Of a stretch of DNA of 64,000 nucleotides, positions 50,046 through 63,380 are shown piece by piece. Positions within the stretch are counted from its first letter, which is position 1; every line of letters starts with the position of its first letter. The position numbers and the translations under genes were made by a program. This DNA is from Crotophaga sulcirostris. Its lineage: Eukaryota > Chordata > Aves > Cuculiformes > Crotophagidae. The DNA is taken from NCBI GenBank assembly GCA_013397455.1, contig VYZB01000095.1, positions 1,235,986 through 1,299,985 of the forward strand, read 5' to 3'. The notes under the pieces are model-generated. The model saw only the letters and a list, made by a program, of their open reading frames with translations, was not told where the DNA came from and searched no databases.

Positions 50046-53000
50046 ATATGTAAGGTCAGAGATTTGACTAAGTTGCAATGTACACACCTGTATTTTTAAT
50101 CATTTTTCTTTTCTGTTTTGACAGCTGCATTTTATGTCACTGTATGATATCAATGAGATTTGGCCTTCCTCCTTACTCCGAGCTGGAAGTTTGGTCTGCT
50201 GTAGCTTTCCAGCCAGCACAGGCACCAGGGTGGCACTCTTGGCAGTGTTGATCTGAGGTGCCTATGCATTAGCAGCAGGGCATGTTGACTGGCTTAAAAT
50301 TAGTTTGCATTTCTTTACAGCCTCTCTTCTAGGTGGGGGAATTGCATAACTTAACATGAGTAATACTAATTATTTTGGATCTGTCATTGCACAACTGCTG
50401 ATGAATAATGCAGATACTGCTGTGACACTAAATGCAGTTGTTGGGGATTTTTTGCCTTTTCCTCTCATCATCTCTCTTGAAGTATTGTGACATTGGATGA
50501 CATAGATAAACCTGAATTCTGTAATTAAGTTTTATTTTAATGATGCTGGAAAATATTCAGTTTTGCATGTTCTCGTAGTTTAAATGTGGCTTAATGAGTC
50601 TTCCAGCTTTTCTATCTGCGTAATACACTCCTGACATTTCTCCATTTGGATAACCAGATGCAGTACGATAAAACTGTCCTCAAAATGCTCCACACTGACA
50701 TATTTAGATTTTCATATTAATGGAGATATACTCATGCCATCAATGATTATTTTCTATTTATCTGTGGAAGTCCAGGTCAGACCAATTGCTATGCAAATAA
50801 AACAAAAAGATGAGGGGGGACTATGAATTAGATTTTTCTAAAAGATTTCACTTTATTTTCCATGAGCATTGGTGTGATTAGGACTTTTTTGCACTGCTGC
50901 TTCCACAAAACAAGCTTTTTTTTTTGTACAGGCTTTTACATTTGCAAAAAACCCACATTTGATGACAGCAGTGACTGAAACCACAGGCTTCTCACCCCCT
51001 CGCTGTAAACTGGGCACGGAGTCAATAGAATATGTAACTATGCAGAAAAAAAACTATGGTTCAGTAGGATCTTCTCAATTCTTTCCGCAATATGCTGACT
51101 GCCTTGCTAAAGAAATGGTAGTTATGTGTGTTGGCTGAGGAATTACTGTATGTTCAGTTTGGCTGTCCAAGCTGCTGCTCAAGTTATGAGAGCACTGTCC
51201 GTAACCACTGCAGTCCAAATTGGGGTATTTTTAGAGTTTAGTTGATCCCATTTAGGCACAGAAACTTATGAAATTAAAATCTTTTTTTTTTTTCCCTGCC
51301 TCTCTCTTCCTCTTTTTTCCCCCTTGTGGCTGTTTAATATTAAAAAGACTGCATCTTTTGGTTGTAAAGCCAGCAGGGACTTTCCTGCTGCAGAGGAGAG
51401 CTGGATGTTCCTTCTCAGTGGCATAGGGTTCCCAAGCCCCTCACTGCAGCACTGCCTTTGAAGTGGCCGAGGCAACCAGCTCAGTTGCTGTACTGTTGCA
51501 CCTCATCACATGCTCTCAGAGGGTTTCAGGCTCTCTGTGGGTGTGCGAGTTTGTCCTAGTGGAAAAGATGGCCCAGATTTGCTCTGGCAATATGGAAAGC
51601 TTATCATAATTTTCACAGTTGATTCCTATAAAAGGATGCTGATGGCCAATTCTTTCCCAGAAGGGAAGGGTTCAAAGGATACTCCTGCACTGCAGTAAGG
51701 TGATTTTATTCAATCTTAGACTTGGAAATAAATCTGAATGTTTTTTTGTTTATGCAGCTTTAACAGAGTGCTTGGGAGTATGAGAGACACATTTCCAACC
51801 ATAGTTGTCGTCTTCAATTGCAGTTGGCGAGGCTGTGGAAAAGGACTAAGAAAAAGCTTGGCTGTTTGATGATTCTTGCCATAGAAGAGTACTTGAAAGT
51901 TTAGCAACTTAACTTTCCAAAGTCATGAGTCATTCAAATGTGATGTGTGGCGCTGTACAAATCAAGTTGGTATTTCCAGAAAATAAGTGAATTCAAGACA
52001 AGTTTATTAGCTCTATGGCTTGAATTCAAAGATCTTCAAATGAGAAAGAAAACATTCTTCAGTTTTCCCAGTAGAAACATTTGTAATGGGAAGAAATAAT
52101 TTGAAAGATTGGCCTTTAATTCCTAGCCTAAGACCAAACAGAGCAATCATATATAGCCATATCAGATGTATTCTATGTATAGAATGGTAGAAAAGTCTGT
52201 TATGAAGCATTGTTAACACTATCATGTTATGATTTTTAAGTATGTAATTACAATCATGCTGCATTTAGCAAGTGTGAATACTTCCATTCCAGTGATTTGT
52301 TATCAAATTGGACGTGGGGCTTAATTTAGATTAAATTCGGAAACTTTGTGTTTAAAAATGACCCTGTACTTTATGGCCTGTAGACAGAGAAAAAACATGA
52401 GAAGAGGAAATAAACACTCCATTTGTAGACACAATGATACACTTATTTGTCTTTTTAAATTTACAATAAAGTTCCATGTGTAATATTAGAAATAAATCAG
52501 TTTGACTCCATTGCAAACCAGAATAGCACTACATGTATCAAAAGGGAGAATTAAGTAGTCTAACCAGAGTCCTGTGGAAGTTGGTTTTTGGAATTGATTA
52601 TTATGAGTCTGAGCCGAAGTAATAAGCCTGAAATGTTAATTAGGCCACTGATATGTTATGAAATAAAAATGTTTTAGCGTTAAGGAATGAAATTGAATTT
52701 GATTTAGATGAAACATTTCAGACTGTTTTGTGCAATAGGCTAAACCAAATATTGACTCATTAGTACGTTAATGCAAATAAATTAAATTATTAAGTGTTAG
52801 TGGCCAGTTTAGTCTGTACAGAATCCAAAGCAGAAAGCTTTAACCCTTTCATTACTCTTTGTCAATGCTTTTATTTTCAGCTGTAGCAGCAATCATGTTT
52901 GTCTTCTGCATCGAAGCACTAGTATTCCCCAGGGATGCCTTTGGCCAAATTAGTCCATAATCTTTCATAATACTCTCTCCAGAGGGCCTTACTACTAAAT

Positions 53001-56000
53001 GCTCTTGATAAGTATATGCAAAGTAGGTCTGCACTCGTAGATCCTGTTGTGTAATAAATGAATGTGAGGTATAGTGGGGAAGTGTGCTGCAGTAAAACCT
53101 CTATTAACTGAAGACAAGTTAGTAAAATTGTTGTAATCTGAAATTCAATCCCAGGTCTGCTTATCCACACAGCCTCGGATTTTCAGCAAGTCAGAATCAT
53201 TCTCCAGGGGCTCATAATTTTTGTTACCTGGCTTCTGGTGGAATGAGAAGAGGGAAAAGTACTAAAGGAGTAAGAGAGAACTTGAAGCTGTAAGGAGGTG
53301 GGTGAAAAGTTGTGCCATGGAGCTGCAAAGATGCACTGGGTCAGGTATTTGCACTATCAATGTGACCTTGTCATGTCTCCTAAACTGTGTGGGGAAGTAG
53401 GAGGAAGGAACCTCTGGAGAACTTCTGGGGGCGAGGGGGGTGTTGTCACTCGTTCCTCCAGGAAGGAAAATCCTGAATTTTCCATCTCTGTTGTGTTTTA
53501 TTGCATGTGCCATGTAACTCCTGTCAGTTGCCTCCAGACTGGAGTTGTGAATGGAGCTTCTCTGTACGTCCCAAGTTTCTCCAGTTCCTCAGTTATTATA
53601 GACAGCAGTGAGTGTCAGGAACCCAAGTGGCAGTCACTTCCACTTATATCCTCATTTTCTTGTGTCATTTCATCTGCACTGGAAAGCCCACTGAGTGTGA
53701 AAGCAGCAGGCTCGCAGCGCTGTGCAGGAGCAGATGGTGTTCCCTGCTCAGCTCTTACAAAGTGTTGAATTACAATAACTTCACCTTGCTGAGTATCCTG
53801 GATACTTCATATTATTTGTGGCTTGTGGGCTTTAATTAATCATTTTTTATAGGATCACATTGTAAGTTATTCTGTTGAACTGCTGTGTTAACATTTATGA
53901 ACTGGTATGGGGCTGATTTAAGCATCCTTTTGTTTGTAATTAAAAGTCTGATTTTCTGGGCAAATTTGGGGAATATGCATCAAAAACTAAGGCTTAAATA
54001 GTACTTGCAGACCATGATTAAATGTATTAGAATAGACTTGTGTATCCCAGGGGAAGTTTAGGGAGCATACTCATTGCATACGGGTCCCATCCTGAGAAAC
54101 TTATGATATGAATGCAGAAGCTGTCCAAAAGGTGGAGGAATAATGGCTGGACACAAAAAAGTTCAGTAAGATCACGTGTGAGTTCAGTTGGGAACTGAAT
54201 TTCTGTCTCCAGTTCAAGACTATTATTTAAAAGCACCTTAATTAAAAGCACCATGATGATTTGGGAAAGCAAAGGATTGTGGTGACAAGGTTAGAATTGA
54301 GGTTTATAATGCACCTCGTCCTTTTCTGTGCTCATGTTCTGCCCTTGCAAGCTTTTCATTGAGTGCAGGGGAGGTGCTGGTTTGTATATGGAGCTGGTAG
54401 AGTCGAAATTCAGGCTGGCATGGATGTCAGCTGCCCAGTCCCGCCTGTTCTTACTAAGCAGAGCGTTCGTTTAGGTCCAGCAGTTTTGCTAGTGCACCAT
54501 ATATATCATTAGGAATCACTACCCTAATTTCTTGTTTCATTATGGATGACAAAATAAAACATTAATGGGTTTTTAAATATGAACTGGAAGTTAAATATTA
54601 ATTATTTCTTATGACTTCAATGTCCATAAGCTTTTAACATGCCATAACTCACAAAGTCTTCACTCTGCTCTCTACTTGTATCATTTTAATTTACGAGTGT
54701 AAAGGTTATCTGAACGTTGCTTCTGGCCAATTCTGTTCCTCAGCAGCTCCTAGCTGTACAACATGTCATCATGTGTCCTGGTGGGTGCTTACGCACGTGC
54801 ATCATGAACGTTACCCGACTTCTGGTATGGGCAGACCTCTCCCTAAAGCTGGCCTGGTCTTCGATAACGGCTTTCTGAGTATGTTTCAAATGTGCGATAT
54901 GCAGAAGAATGGCCATGCTAGATGGTGGAACATTGACCCAGTGATTCTCTTTCCTCCCTTCCTGTACACGTAGGGTCCCAGAAGGATTTTTTTTTTTTTT
55001 ATGGCATTTTGGTGGCCGGGTAGCTGTAAGGGGAATGCGATGTTTATAATATAACAACAGGAGCCGAGGTGAGAAGGACTGGCATTGCAATTTCTTTCTT
55101 AAAGCTTTTTGTGTCCTCTCTTTCACTTCCAGAGCCTCTTTTTGTGTCTGGATGGTTATCATATTCCTTCATTCTTCCAAGCCAGCTTTCATGAAACTTT
55201 CAATCCTCAATTCTCCCCTTCAGATTTGATTTTGTTCTAATGTGATGTGTTCATATTTGTTTCCAAGTGAGTGTGCTGAAAATATTGATTGTCCATTGTG
55301 GTTTAATACCAAGTATTTTACATAAAAATTGCATTTGAATGCCATATGCATTTTTGTGGCGTGTTTCCACAGAACAGGATCAGAATTTGCATATGCATAT
55401 ATGAAGTCTTCTTTGTGTTTTAGTCTTATTCAGACCCCAGTCATAACCAAACCCTGCTAGTTAACACCAAAATTCCATTACCATAAGTTGTGTAAATCAT
55501 TGTATGTCCCTGTAAGGATGGTGTTAGTTCTGATGATGAAGATAAGCAGCAATGTGAAAATTAGTATTGAAAACATGGAGGTTTAAGATTGGGGAAAAAG
55601 CTACAAAAGTTGAATTTATTTATTATGAATAGCTAGTAATTATGAATCATGGGATAAGAGGGCCTGCAATTCAAGCTTCTTGATGTACAAGTTGCATCCT
55701 GTGGATGTGGGGACTGGATTTGCAGTTCTTAAAGCACCTTTGCTATCCTCCCAGAACTAGAACTACCAGTGAGTGCTCAGTGCAGATCCTGCTTATGGAT
55801 CCTGATCTCTGCCTGGCATCAGCAGTGTCCTTGATGCCAAGTGAGCAGGCTGCTGCCCTGCCTTTGCTGGCCTTAAGATCATGAAATTCCTCATTGCCCT
55901 TTTCGGTCTGTCTCTTTTGTGTGGCTGAATACAATGGTCACAATATCCTGAGGAAATAACTGTTTCATTTGAATAATTCTAAATTCAGTTCATAGCACTG

Positions 56001-56858
56001 AAGCTATAATGATGCGCATAGTGTGATGTTATGGCTTTTTGCTACATTGCATCTGGATATTTTCAAGTAGTTAGTTCCTCACATCTAGGTTATAGAGAAT
56101 TCTTTAATAGATACATGATCTCCCCTGGAAGGAACAGCACAATTTGCTTTCTGTATGATCAAATATTTTACTACCAAGAAAAGCAAACTAACTGTTAAGT
56201 TTGTACGCCGACAGATCTGCAGTACAGCAGACACTTACCCTGTGAGGTGATTGCTCATCTCTAATGGCCTGGATTTTGTCTGGATGTAGTAGTATGCCAA
56301 GTAGTAAAATGAAGTTGTCACTTACAGCCTTAGAATGAAAGATATTTTCTTTCTTATACAAACAGACTTCTGCCAAAATCCAAATTTCTGACACAGGTGA
56401 GGTACAAATGCTAATTTCTCACTACTAGGTGTTGTATTTACCACCATGAGCTGGGCTGTGGGTGATTTCAGCATGGTAGGAAGGAGCTGGAATAGCAATA
56501 GTCTAGAGAGAGGCTCCAGCACTTGATGAAAAAATAATACAATCAATTAATAGATAATCAAGTGTTAATAATTTAAATGAACTGGGGGATGAAGGTTGTT
56601 AATATTTAAACATTATTCTGATAGATTAAAATTAATCACAGTATCACCTATCTATCTGGAGGCATCCTAGTGATAAATTCAAGTCTACCTCCTGATATAA
56701 TGGTTTTCTGCATCAGGTTGTTTTGTAATTGAAAAGACTTTGAATGTATTTCCTGTGCGTTATCTACATTTTTAAAATCATCCAGGGAAAAGAATGTCAA
56801 GATCTGCAATGATATACATTCAAAAGGAATTGATTTTTTTTTTTTTGAGAATTCACAG
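50046..56858. other. Long unique non-coding stretch
   Basis: No gene is supported in 6.8 kb. The longest frames are 156 codons (53298-53768, plus) and 140 codons (54740-55162, minus); neither shows a domain I recognise. AT-rich segments at 50340-50790 and 52440-52810 look like candidate conserved non-coding DNA only by texture. Poly-T runs lie at 51283-51293 and 54988-55000. Confidence 0.45.
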
Positions 56859-57126
56859 GGTGTCCTTTTATTACTGATATCTCCTGTGACAAAGCAACAG
56901 AGTAACCTGGCCCCAGCAGTGAGCACAGGTGATGTTGAGGTGTGTGACCTATGCTCCAGCTCTGCCAGTGCGATGGCAAATGCCTCTGGTGCAATTCTGG
57001 TCCACAGCAGGGAATGGGAGACTTTTGCAGCTGATATGCTCTTTGTGTCAGGGTTTTTCAGATTGGCTGTGACATCTGAAGTCATAAATGAAAGAAAAGC
57101 GAATCTACATGAAGATGCTCCTTCAG
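56859..57126 (+). other. Exon-like open segment with good splice borders (unproven)
   Basis: A 268-base segment is open in one forward frame from a poly-T-preceded acceptor (tttttgagaattcacag, ending 56858) to a consensus donor (ttcag then gtatgtg, junction 57126/57127). The translation is ordinary in composition (it includes C-D-L-C-S-S-S-A-S-A-M-A-N-A-S-G and ends H-E-D-A-P-S-G), but I do not recognise a family. Against it: the reverse strand is also open across much of the segment, and no neighbouring exon was found. Chance is a serious alternative. Confidence 0.15.
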
Positions 57127-60100
57127 GTATGTGAACTGAATACTTTAAAGAGTGCTCATGCTGAATTTATAAAGTGATGTCTGCTCATTGCTTCAGCTGT
57201 TTCTTCAGTGGTTTTTGAGCACATGTCTATTTTAAATTAGTTTTCTTGCAGTACTTCAGTCCTATAATCGCTTCAACTAACACTGCAAAAAAGCTAGATG
57301 ATTACAATTTTGTCATGAATTTTATTTGTAAATCCTGAATGTTGTACTAGAATGTTTGAATTCCTTACTGGACTACATTTTTTGCTAAGGGCAATGTCTG
57401 TTATATGACAGGAGGAAATCACCAATTCCATCTTTCTTGATCTTTCCCTTTCCAGCTCTCTGCCCTTTTCATACCATAGCTACAGCTGCAGATTTTTTTA
57501 ATTTTTCTTTTTTTTTTTAGATGTAAGTGAATCTTTCCAAATAATCTGTGGCATTACAGATCAAAATGGTTATTGCCGGACTAAAATGGCAAGAGTGAAA
57601 GGGTCAGAGAGTCAGAAGAAAGAGCTAAAGAGCTCTGGTTGTACTAAATTGGCTGTAATGTTAGCCTAGGTGGTCCAAAGTGGCCTGGGTAGAAAATGGG
57701 AGATTGAGTTGGCTGCACGCGATAACACATGAACCACTATGGAAAATTTCGTAGGTGCTAGGTCACCAAAGGAAGCAGGGTACAAACTGCACAAGATTAT
57801 CTTGGAATAGAGAATAAATGGGAGGGAAGCATCTTTCTTTTGTAGTCTGGACTCTTACACATGCCTTAGTTTTCCCGGTAATTTTAACCCCATAGATTCA
57901 TAGCAATGAATATATTTCAGCCTTGAAAACATGACAGTTCTCCAAGTTCTTAGAAAAACTTGTTTCTGTTGTCCTCATCCCTTCTCCCATTTGACTTTTT
58001 AACTGAAATACAATATTTTATTTGCAGCATTTTGTATTCCAGTAGTGCTTTATTCAGTGACTCCTGAATAAAGACCAGGATGAAAATTACGTCTCTTGAG
58101 AGAATCCAGAGACTCACAGGTTTTTGTTTTCATTGAAAATTCTGCTTTGAAGCAGTGAGATATTTTGTGGCTTGTGTCATCTGTTTTTTCCTGCGGTGTG
58201 CTCCTATAACGGGTATGTTATTTGCTACAACTCACACCACAACTGTGTATTGCAGAATGGACAGTCACTCTCTTTTTAAATGCTCTGACCTCTAAATCTC
58301 CATCATCTGGAGTTAAGGTCATCTTCACATCAAGTCAGTGTTAGAAAAAAGTTCAGTTCTTGGGGAGGATTGAACCTCATGAGCAGCAGATTGCTCATGG
58401 TGTAGTATAAGTAACTGTAATTCGATTTATTCTAAAATTACAGACTTGCAGATGTGTAATCATCAGACAGATAATAGATTTTTTTTCATATCTTTAATCT
58501 GTTGTGGGCTTACATGCTAGAAATATTAGTTGAATAATATAGAATAAAATACTGAGATTTGGATGTGTAATATGAAGAATAAGATTTATATGGTAATTAG
58601 ATTAATAGAATCTTTTAATTACTTGCATAATTTACTTAATCGTCTACATTAGATTTTGAAGCATCTCTAAACCAGGAAGCAGGTCCTCCTAGAAGATCTT
58701 CTTGAGATAATTAAAACAGTAGACAGATTTATCACAATCAACATTATCAAGAGGAGACAAACAAAAGAATGTTTCTTTTGAGGTCGAGGTGCTTATCCCT
58801 TCTGCTTTTAAGATGCCTGGATGGAGAGCACTTTCAGGGCATGGTTTTGTGCGTGCTGCAAAAATTCAAACGTGAAAGTCTTTTTATCAGTGGATTTTGA
58901 GGAGGAAGTTGCTCGGACTTGTATTCTGGTGCTTGCTGGATCTGGCTGGGGGCACATGGGGGGAGCCACAGTCTGACCGCGGCTCTGCCAGCACACAGGG
59001 TGGGAAAACACTTGAACGATTTTTCTTCTTCAGAGCTCACAATTACGTACAGAGGGCTTCTGCATGTCAAAGTGATACAGAATTACTTTGAGGAAACTTC
59101 CCTGTTCGTTTGTGTGCGTGTCTTTTTCTTTTTGTTTGTTTAATGGGTTATGATTTTCGCTGAAATGCACCTGATTCTTTCTAGTTTTACCAAAATACCT
59201 GACATCCCATGAGTCTGTTGAGATTAGATCAGTGGAATATTTTCTTATCAGGACAAGCAGTTTAAAAGGTTCATGGTCATGCTGCAGAGGGCATTGCTGA
59301 TCACAGAAAAGCAAGAAGGCAAACTTGGACAAAGCAGAAACTCTTCTGCGCATCACTTTTCTAGGAAATTTTCCTACAGAGTGGAATGCTGAAGGAAAAA
59401 GTGTGATTTGTGCAAGAGCTGTGTTCCTGCTTGGGCATGCTATGACCTGTGAATCAAGAGAGGTGCTTATGGCAACTCTTCTAGCTTAAATATACTGACT
59501 TCCCTTGTTTTAGGTGTTGTCACCTTACCTTAGAAGAGTTGCTGATTGCGGGAGGGTGGAGATAAGGCAGCAACGGACAGCAATGCTCGTCTCACTGCTT
59601 TTGACAACTGAAATCAAATACTTCTGGTGAGGACAAGTGAAAACAAAGGAGTTTGTTGCTGTCCACCTCCATCTCTTTTTCACTTTCATGGATATATACG
59701 TACATGTGTGTCTTTGATACAGTGGAGAGCCCCAGGAGCCTGCACACATACTAGGGAGAATACAGAATGAATTGAGATATTACGCCTACCTAAAACCTTC
59801 ATACCCTTACCAAGCTATGTATTTGCTTGGAAAAATACCTGCTCTGTCTTTCAGCTTTTCATCTGCCCAATGGGGAAAAGCACTGTGCTCTCTCTTAGCA
59901 TTGCTTTTGGAAACAATTATATGAAGAGGTGGTTGGAATAGTTTGGAAATAAGGAATGTGGACAAATAGGGAAAGGTTCTGAATCTTGGGAAATATTCTT
60001 TATCAGTAGGCTTCCAGGTTTGGGGCTTGTGTTTTTCATTTTCTCTCCTGACCTGTTTTAATTTATTTTTTTTTGTGGGGGAGGGGGGCAATGAAGAAAT

Positions 60101-61264
60101 GGAGGTAAGCATTTAATAGACAATAAATGGTATAATGATTGTTATTAACATTCACACAAGGTAACTGAGGGATTGGAAAAAGACAGCTTGGCAAGTCTAA
60201 TAAATGCTTTTGTAAGTGGATTTCATTCCTCAGTGCTTGGGGAGAATACACAGACCAAAAAAAGAAAACCAAAAACCCACTGTGGGGTTTTCAAATTAGC
60301 CCTAGAGATTGAGCACACAGATTGCTTATGGTATTAATGTGAGCAGAGCATCCAAATCCCTTGAAATATTGGTCTCAATCATGTCAAATGCCTGGAGGAC
60401 TTGGTGTCCTGGAGGGAACTATTTCTGCAGAGACTTGGGAGTTTGTGCTCATGCTCTGGGCTTCAGCGGCTCAGAGGTTTCAGGCTGTTGAGTCTAAAGG
60501 TTTTAAGTAAGCTATGCTGAATAAAGGCCTTAAAAATGCAAGTGAAATATGAATTAAGGAGTGTTTCCTGCACTCTACAGAAGGCAAAAGTGTACCAGTA
60601 AATTGGATCGGGTCTGATGTCTAGACCACTTTTCCCAGGACCAGCCCCATTACAGACATAGGCTTATTCTGAAGTCACCTCAGGTCTGTCTGTTCTGATG
60701 TCCGTCATCTGTCAAAGCCACTCTGTCTGCTAGGCATCGCTGCCTTTTTAGACAGATATATGTTATTTACCCTTCTTGAGCTATGGCCAATATAATATGA
60801 AACAACAAAGGAAACAGGTGCACACTATTTCTCACTGTTGGTTTTTTTTTTAATTTCATTTTGATGTACAAATAATTTCTTTTTTACTCTTTAGGGTTTT
60901 TTCCCTCCAATAACATGTTCCTACTTGTTTTCTTCTTCTCTTTCTGTTATTGTTACTATAATGGTTTGTCTCAGCTCTATAGCCATCAGAAATCTTGGTT
61001 TGATGAGGCTGCTATGAAACATTTAAAGGTTGAAATTATAAACTGAGAGTGAGAAAATCAGTGATGCATGATTAGTTGAGAGTTTTAAATATAATAGTGA
61101 TATTTTCATATATACGGGAATGGTTTATGTCAACTGTAATTTGACTTTTAATACATATTAATAGACTCTGTTACAATATAGATGGTTCGTACCCCTTTTG
61201 ATAGATGGCTGTGTTATTAGAGTCTGCGCCGTATAAATTAGTCATTTAGTAAAAGAAAACAATA
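57127..61264. other. Unique non-coding stretch
   Basis: No gene is supported. T-rich runs lie at about 57494-57520 and 60062-60075, the latter followed by a short G-rich run (60076-60088). The longest frames are about 100-108 codons without domains. Confidence 0.5.
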
Positions 61265-61319
61265 CACAAGCGATAAGGTCAGTTCTATTGAGAGGTGCAG
61301 TTCCAGTGTATCGCTTGTG
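61265..61319. repeat. 11-bp perfect inverted repeat (possible hairpin)
   Basis: The arms cacaagcgata (61265-61275) and tatcgcttgtg (61309-61319) are exactly complementary and enclose 33 bases. Each arm contains a CpG in otherwise CpG-poor DNA. No box elements of a known small RNA class were identified nearby, so the call is structural only. Confidence 0.8.
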
Positions 61320-62759
61320 CAACCTAAAGGATTAAAAACAGGATCGAATTTGCCAGAAAATAAAATAAATAAATAGATAAATTTCTGTGGCAGAAAGGAG
61401 CTCACAGTTGTTACAACTTGTCCGTCTCCCTGGCTGTATGTCCATCTTTTTGCTCCTGTTTTTAGAGAGCAGGTGGTGCAAAGCCAAGGCTGTGGCTCAG
61501 TTCACCTCTGAGTGTTGCTGTGGAATAGCACCTCCAGCATGGAGTCCCATGGCTGTGTGATTTGAGTCGCTCAGGCTGCCACACTTGGACATGTGTCAGG
61601 CAGTGAATAGTCTGCCCTAAAATTGATGTCAAATATGAAGGGAGTTGATCCCCTGAACGTTGTCCCTTTTTTTGGTGTTGTTCAGTAAACAGAATTAGCT
61701 GGTGATCAATCTGTGAGTTCTTTAAGCATGTTAGGCTTTTCAGGTAGTGACCTTACAAGTGATACAGGTTTTGTTGGAAATTACTTTAGCAAACACTAAA
61801 GGCCACTCACCTCTGAGCTGAAATGCAACAGCTGCTTTGGCAATTTATTGCCATGCTCAAATACCTAATAGTGTTGATTGTAGTCGCTTTGACTGGTAAC
61901 CTTGGCATCACTGAAGTATTCTATAAGGAGGTATTTAAACAAATCCGTGTTTTCTTTATTTTAAACCCTTTTAAACATTCTCCTTCCTTAAGTTTTCAAC
62001 AGTAGCTTTTGGCTTATGCTTTATCAAAATGATTGTCAGGACACTTAATGAGCTTTGTGCCAGACCGAGCGCTTTAGTAACATATGTCTCCAGCAAGAAC
62101 CTTGTTCCCGCTGGCTGGGCATGCAGCTCTGCTCAGCAGGCAGACTGCATTTCCCTGCTTAGCTTATCCATGTAGCATTAAAATGTTTCAAGATAGCCAT
62201 TTTGAGTTAGGACTTACCACCTTTGTATCGAGTTAGTCCTTTTGAATGGTTGCTCTATAGTGAAGGAAATGTGGAAACAATTCTTAGCGCAAATCACAAG
62301 GTACAAGAAAACTGCCTCATTTTACTAGTTGGCATTGTGTTTTCTCTTCAAAAGAAAGTGCAGGAAAATTGCGCTTTAATTCTTTGAAAAGAAACATTAC
62401 GAGATAAGGTGGTAACTAATATTAGTGCACAATAACTGCCTGACAAGTTTGCACCATGCGCTGACATGTCGTGTCAGAGTTGCTGTAGATGAAGCAGAGT
62501 TCTTTGCTGGAGAATACAGCAATTTTAGATGAAGTGATATATAATTTACTGAGCTGCTTGTTAATTCTATGATGTTATGAAATCTCCTAGGTATATAATC
62601 ACTACAAATGTTTACTTGACTTTACCACGTAGCTTGACGTTATGCAGTAGAAGTTTGTGCCTCAATAAAATTATGGCCTAGCTATAAAATGCAAGTATTT
62701 GACAGCGAAGTATTAAAGAAGTATGGATGAGACTAAAGGCATTTTAAAAACACTTTCTA
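61320..62759. other. Unique non-coding stretch
   Basis: No gene or named repeat is seen. The AT-rich, homeobox-core-rich texture (many TAAT/ATTA) is common in vertebrate gene deserts and is not evidence by itself. Confidence 0.45.
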
Positions 62760-63380
62760 CAGCATGGAATTACAAACGTTCATCCCATCTCCTGCTGGTT
62801 ACACACTTCGTAATAGCTATTGTTTCCATGGCTGGGGTTTAATTTTCCACAGCACATTGGCAGCGCTGCGCTCCGTGCTGGTGATCTCAATAGCAATCCT
62901 CCCAGCAAGGCTGCGAGGGCTGCAGGGAGGACAGCGGGGAGGCAGTGTGATTGACAGATATTTTAAGTCTTTTTGTTGTTCAGGATTAGTGAAACATTTA
63001 CAAGCAGACCTGTTTGAGTGGGTAATATGTGGGCTGGTGGCAACGCTGGGATGCTGGCACCCACAGGAGCCTCTGTCGCCTGTAGGGACACGGGGATGAC
63101 ATTGAGATCGGGTCAGTGTCGTTCCTCCCTGCAGGTTACATTTCAACTCCTGATCTCTGCAAAATGTGGAGCAAAGGTAGAGCCGCCTTTCTGATGAAAC
63201 TTAAAGTGGCCCTTCTGACTATTCATTGCTAAATTGCTGCTGATAGGCTTTCCAATTAGGCTGGTTAGCCCGAGAAAAGGCATGTGTTTGAGCTGAATAT
63301 TTCAGGGCGCGTGCTTCACCTTCAGCTGTTTTACAGACTGCTGACCTGTCACATTAAGCAGGTGTTAGGTTAGGCTGAGC
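62760..63380. other. GC/CpG-richer block, candidate regulatory element
   Basis: Around 62855-62945 the sequence becomes GC-rich with several CpGs (gcgctgcgctccg, tgcgagg, agcgggg) between AT-rich flanks, then passes into a PBX-MEIS type decamer. Frames on both strands (62764-63099 plus; 62817-63146 minus) are open together because of composition, and neither has a domain I know. A developmental enhancer is a possible reading. This is inference from texture and one motif. Confidence 0.3.
62948..62957 (+). promoter_or_regulatory. TGATTGACAG, PBX-MEIS/PREP type composite site
   Basis: The ten bases match exactly the well-known composite decamer bound by PBX with MEIS/PREP homeodomain proteins. 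A 10-mer is expected by chance about once per 0.5 Mb when both strands are counted, so a single hit in 64 kb is only weakly surprising. Its position at the edge of the CpG-richer block is what makes it worth recording. Confidence 0.4.

Noticed and set aside
53298..53768. 156-codon forward open frame as a gene
   Set aside because: No domain, signal or splice context was recognised; length is near chance expectation for 64 kb, and the opposite strand is also open in part.
54740..55162. 140-codon lysine/histidine-rich minus-strand frame
   Set aside because: The basic run (K-K-K-K) is the reverse of a poly-T tract; no family resemblance.
55530..55560. C/D-box snoRNA from ctgatgatgaag
   Set aside because: No matching D box with a terminal stem was found, and there is no host-gene intron evidence.
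60076..60088. G-quadruplex from gggggaggggggc
   Set aside because: Only two G runs are present; four separated runs of three or more are not available.
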